Below are positions 63,498 to 64,000 of a DNA stretch of 64,000 nt, in pieces. Below the pieces are notes generated by a model that made no database searches, was not told the DNA's origin, and saw only the letters and a list, made by a program, of their open reading frames with translations. Source of the stretch: Sulfurimicrobium sp964384915. Lineage in GTDB: Bacteria > Pseudomonadota > Gammaproteobacteria > Burkholderiales > Sulfuricellaceae. The stretch's first letter is position 1. Every line of letters begins with the position of its first letter. The translations under genes were made by a program, and so were the position numbers. The stretch lies in NCBI GenBank assembly GCA_964384915.1, contig CAYLMA010000001.1, positions 186,001 through 250,000 of the forward strand, in the 5' to 3' direction.

Positions 63498-64000
63498 ATG
63501 CCGCCTATTCGGCTGATAGTAGGGCTCGGCAATCCCGGCCGGGAATATGAAGACACTAGACACAACGCTGGATTCTGGTGGGTGGATCGCATCGCAGCCG
63601 GCCATGGCGCCTCGCTCAATATTGACAGGAAATTCCACGGCCTGGCGGCGCGCATTCACCTCGCCGGACATGAGACATGGCTGCTGAAACCCAGCACATT
63701 CATGAACCGTAGCGGGCAGGCCGTAGGCGCACTGTCCACGTTTTACAAAATCACGCCGGAAGAAATTCTGGTGATTCATGACGAGCTCGACCTGCCGCCC
63801 GGCGAAGCCCGCCTCAAGAAAGGCGGCGGCCATGGCGGGCACAATGGCCTGCGCGACATCATCGCACACCTTGGCACTCCGGACTTCTGGCGTCTGCGCC
63901 TGGGCATCGGGCACCCCGGTGACAAATCCCAGGTCGCGGATTTTGTGCTGCACCCGGCGCGGCGCGAGGAACAGGAACTGATTGATGCGGCCGTGGACAA
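63498..64000 (+). CDS. pth: Pth, peptidyl-tRNA hydrolase (5' part)
   Basis: At least 167 residues; the window ends before the stop. LIVGLGNPGREYEDTRHNAG at the start (catalytic His in RHNAG), KPSTFMNRSGQAV, VIHDELDLPPGEARLKKGGGHGGHNGLRDI and FWRLRLGIGHPGDKSQVADF all match. Releases tRNA from peptidyl-tRNA. AAGGGA lies about eight bases upstream of the ATG at 63498. About 20-25 residues are probably missing. Confidence 0.95.
   Translation, partial: MPPIRLIVGLGNPGREYEDTRHNAGFWWVDRIAAGHGASLNIDRKFHGLAARIHLAGHETWLLKPSTFMNRSGQAVGALSTFYKITPEEILVIHDELDLPPGEARLKKGGGHGGHNGLRDIIAHLGTPDFWRLRLGIGHPGDKSQVADFVLHPARREEQELIDAAVD

Overview
The window is 64 kb of a bacterial chromosome that reads as a sulfur-oxidising betaproteobacterium, close to Sulfuricella, Thiobacillus or their relatives in the order Nitrosomonadales. 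Two things point there. One is a complete oxidative (reverse) dissimilatory sulfite reductase operon including dsrEFH and dsrL, genes associated with sulfur oxidisers rather than most sulfate reducers. The other is gene order typical of Betaproteobacteria (lpxC, M23 peptidase, secA; zapB, zapA, 6S RNA, 5-FCL; lolB, ispE, tRNA-Gln, prs, rplY, pth). The species-level guess is inference.

Region 1 (1-15.5 kb). After the tail of a LON-domain gene, a cyclic-nucleotide-binding-domain protein and a small lipoprotein comes the dsr operon, all on the minus strand. In transcription order it is dsrA, B, E, F, H, C, M, K, L, J, O, P, N, R and a dihydrolipoamide-dehydrogenase-like flavoprotein. DsrEFH pass persulfide sulfur to DsrC, DsrAB oxidise it to sulfite, DsrMKJOP link DsrC to the quinone pool and periplasm, DsrL is the NAD(P)H/electron partner, DsrN makes the sirohaem amide and DsrR serves maturation. 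Hairpins lie in the dsrB-dsrE and dsrC-dsrM gaps.

Region 2 (15.5-18.7 kb). A divergent plus-strand group starts from a roughly 350-base shared control region containing a perfect 12-base palindrome. It encodes a 76-residue unknown protein, a Cas6/Cmx6-like RNA endonuclease homologue with no CRISPR array or other cas gene in the window, a DsrC/TusE-fold paralogue lacking both reactive cysteines (RspA type), a mercaptopyruvate/thiosulfate sulfurtransferase and a conserved unknown. This association of a Cas6-type protein with sulfur-oxidation genes is the most unusual thing here.

Region 3 (18.7-33.5 kb). Housekeeping and mixed genes: birA-coaX, a PfkB kinase, an acyltransferase, apaH, nfeD/SPFH pair, a YlqF-type GTPase coupled to an SUI1-family gene, an exported OB-fold protein, a solitary HicA-like protein, an Atm1-type ABC exporter, a cysteine-rich exported peptide, norE/norF without norCB, rep and a membrane-anchored cytochrome c. 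From about 17 kb onward the DNA is visibly more GC-rich than the dsr region.

Region 4 (33.5-52.6 kb). lpxC, a small membrane protein, a DUF721 protein, an M23 peptidase, secA, mog, a 532-residue unknown, an esterase, a LPS heptosyltransferase, a BtuB-like receptor under a cobalamin riboswitch, zapB (probably leaderless), zapA, 6S RNA, 5-formyl-THF cyclo-ligase, an EVE protein, ftsY, a pair of M16 peptidase-family genes (second lacking the zinc motif), rsmD, coaD and a YfhL-type ferredoxin.

Region 5 (52.6-64 kb). A dynamin-family GTPase, mutM, a GldA-F-G-like ABC system, then a TPR lipoprotein, lolB, ispE, tRNA-Gln(TTG), prs, rplY and the start of pth. No rRNA, insertion sequence, prophage or CRISPR array was seen.
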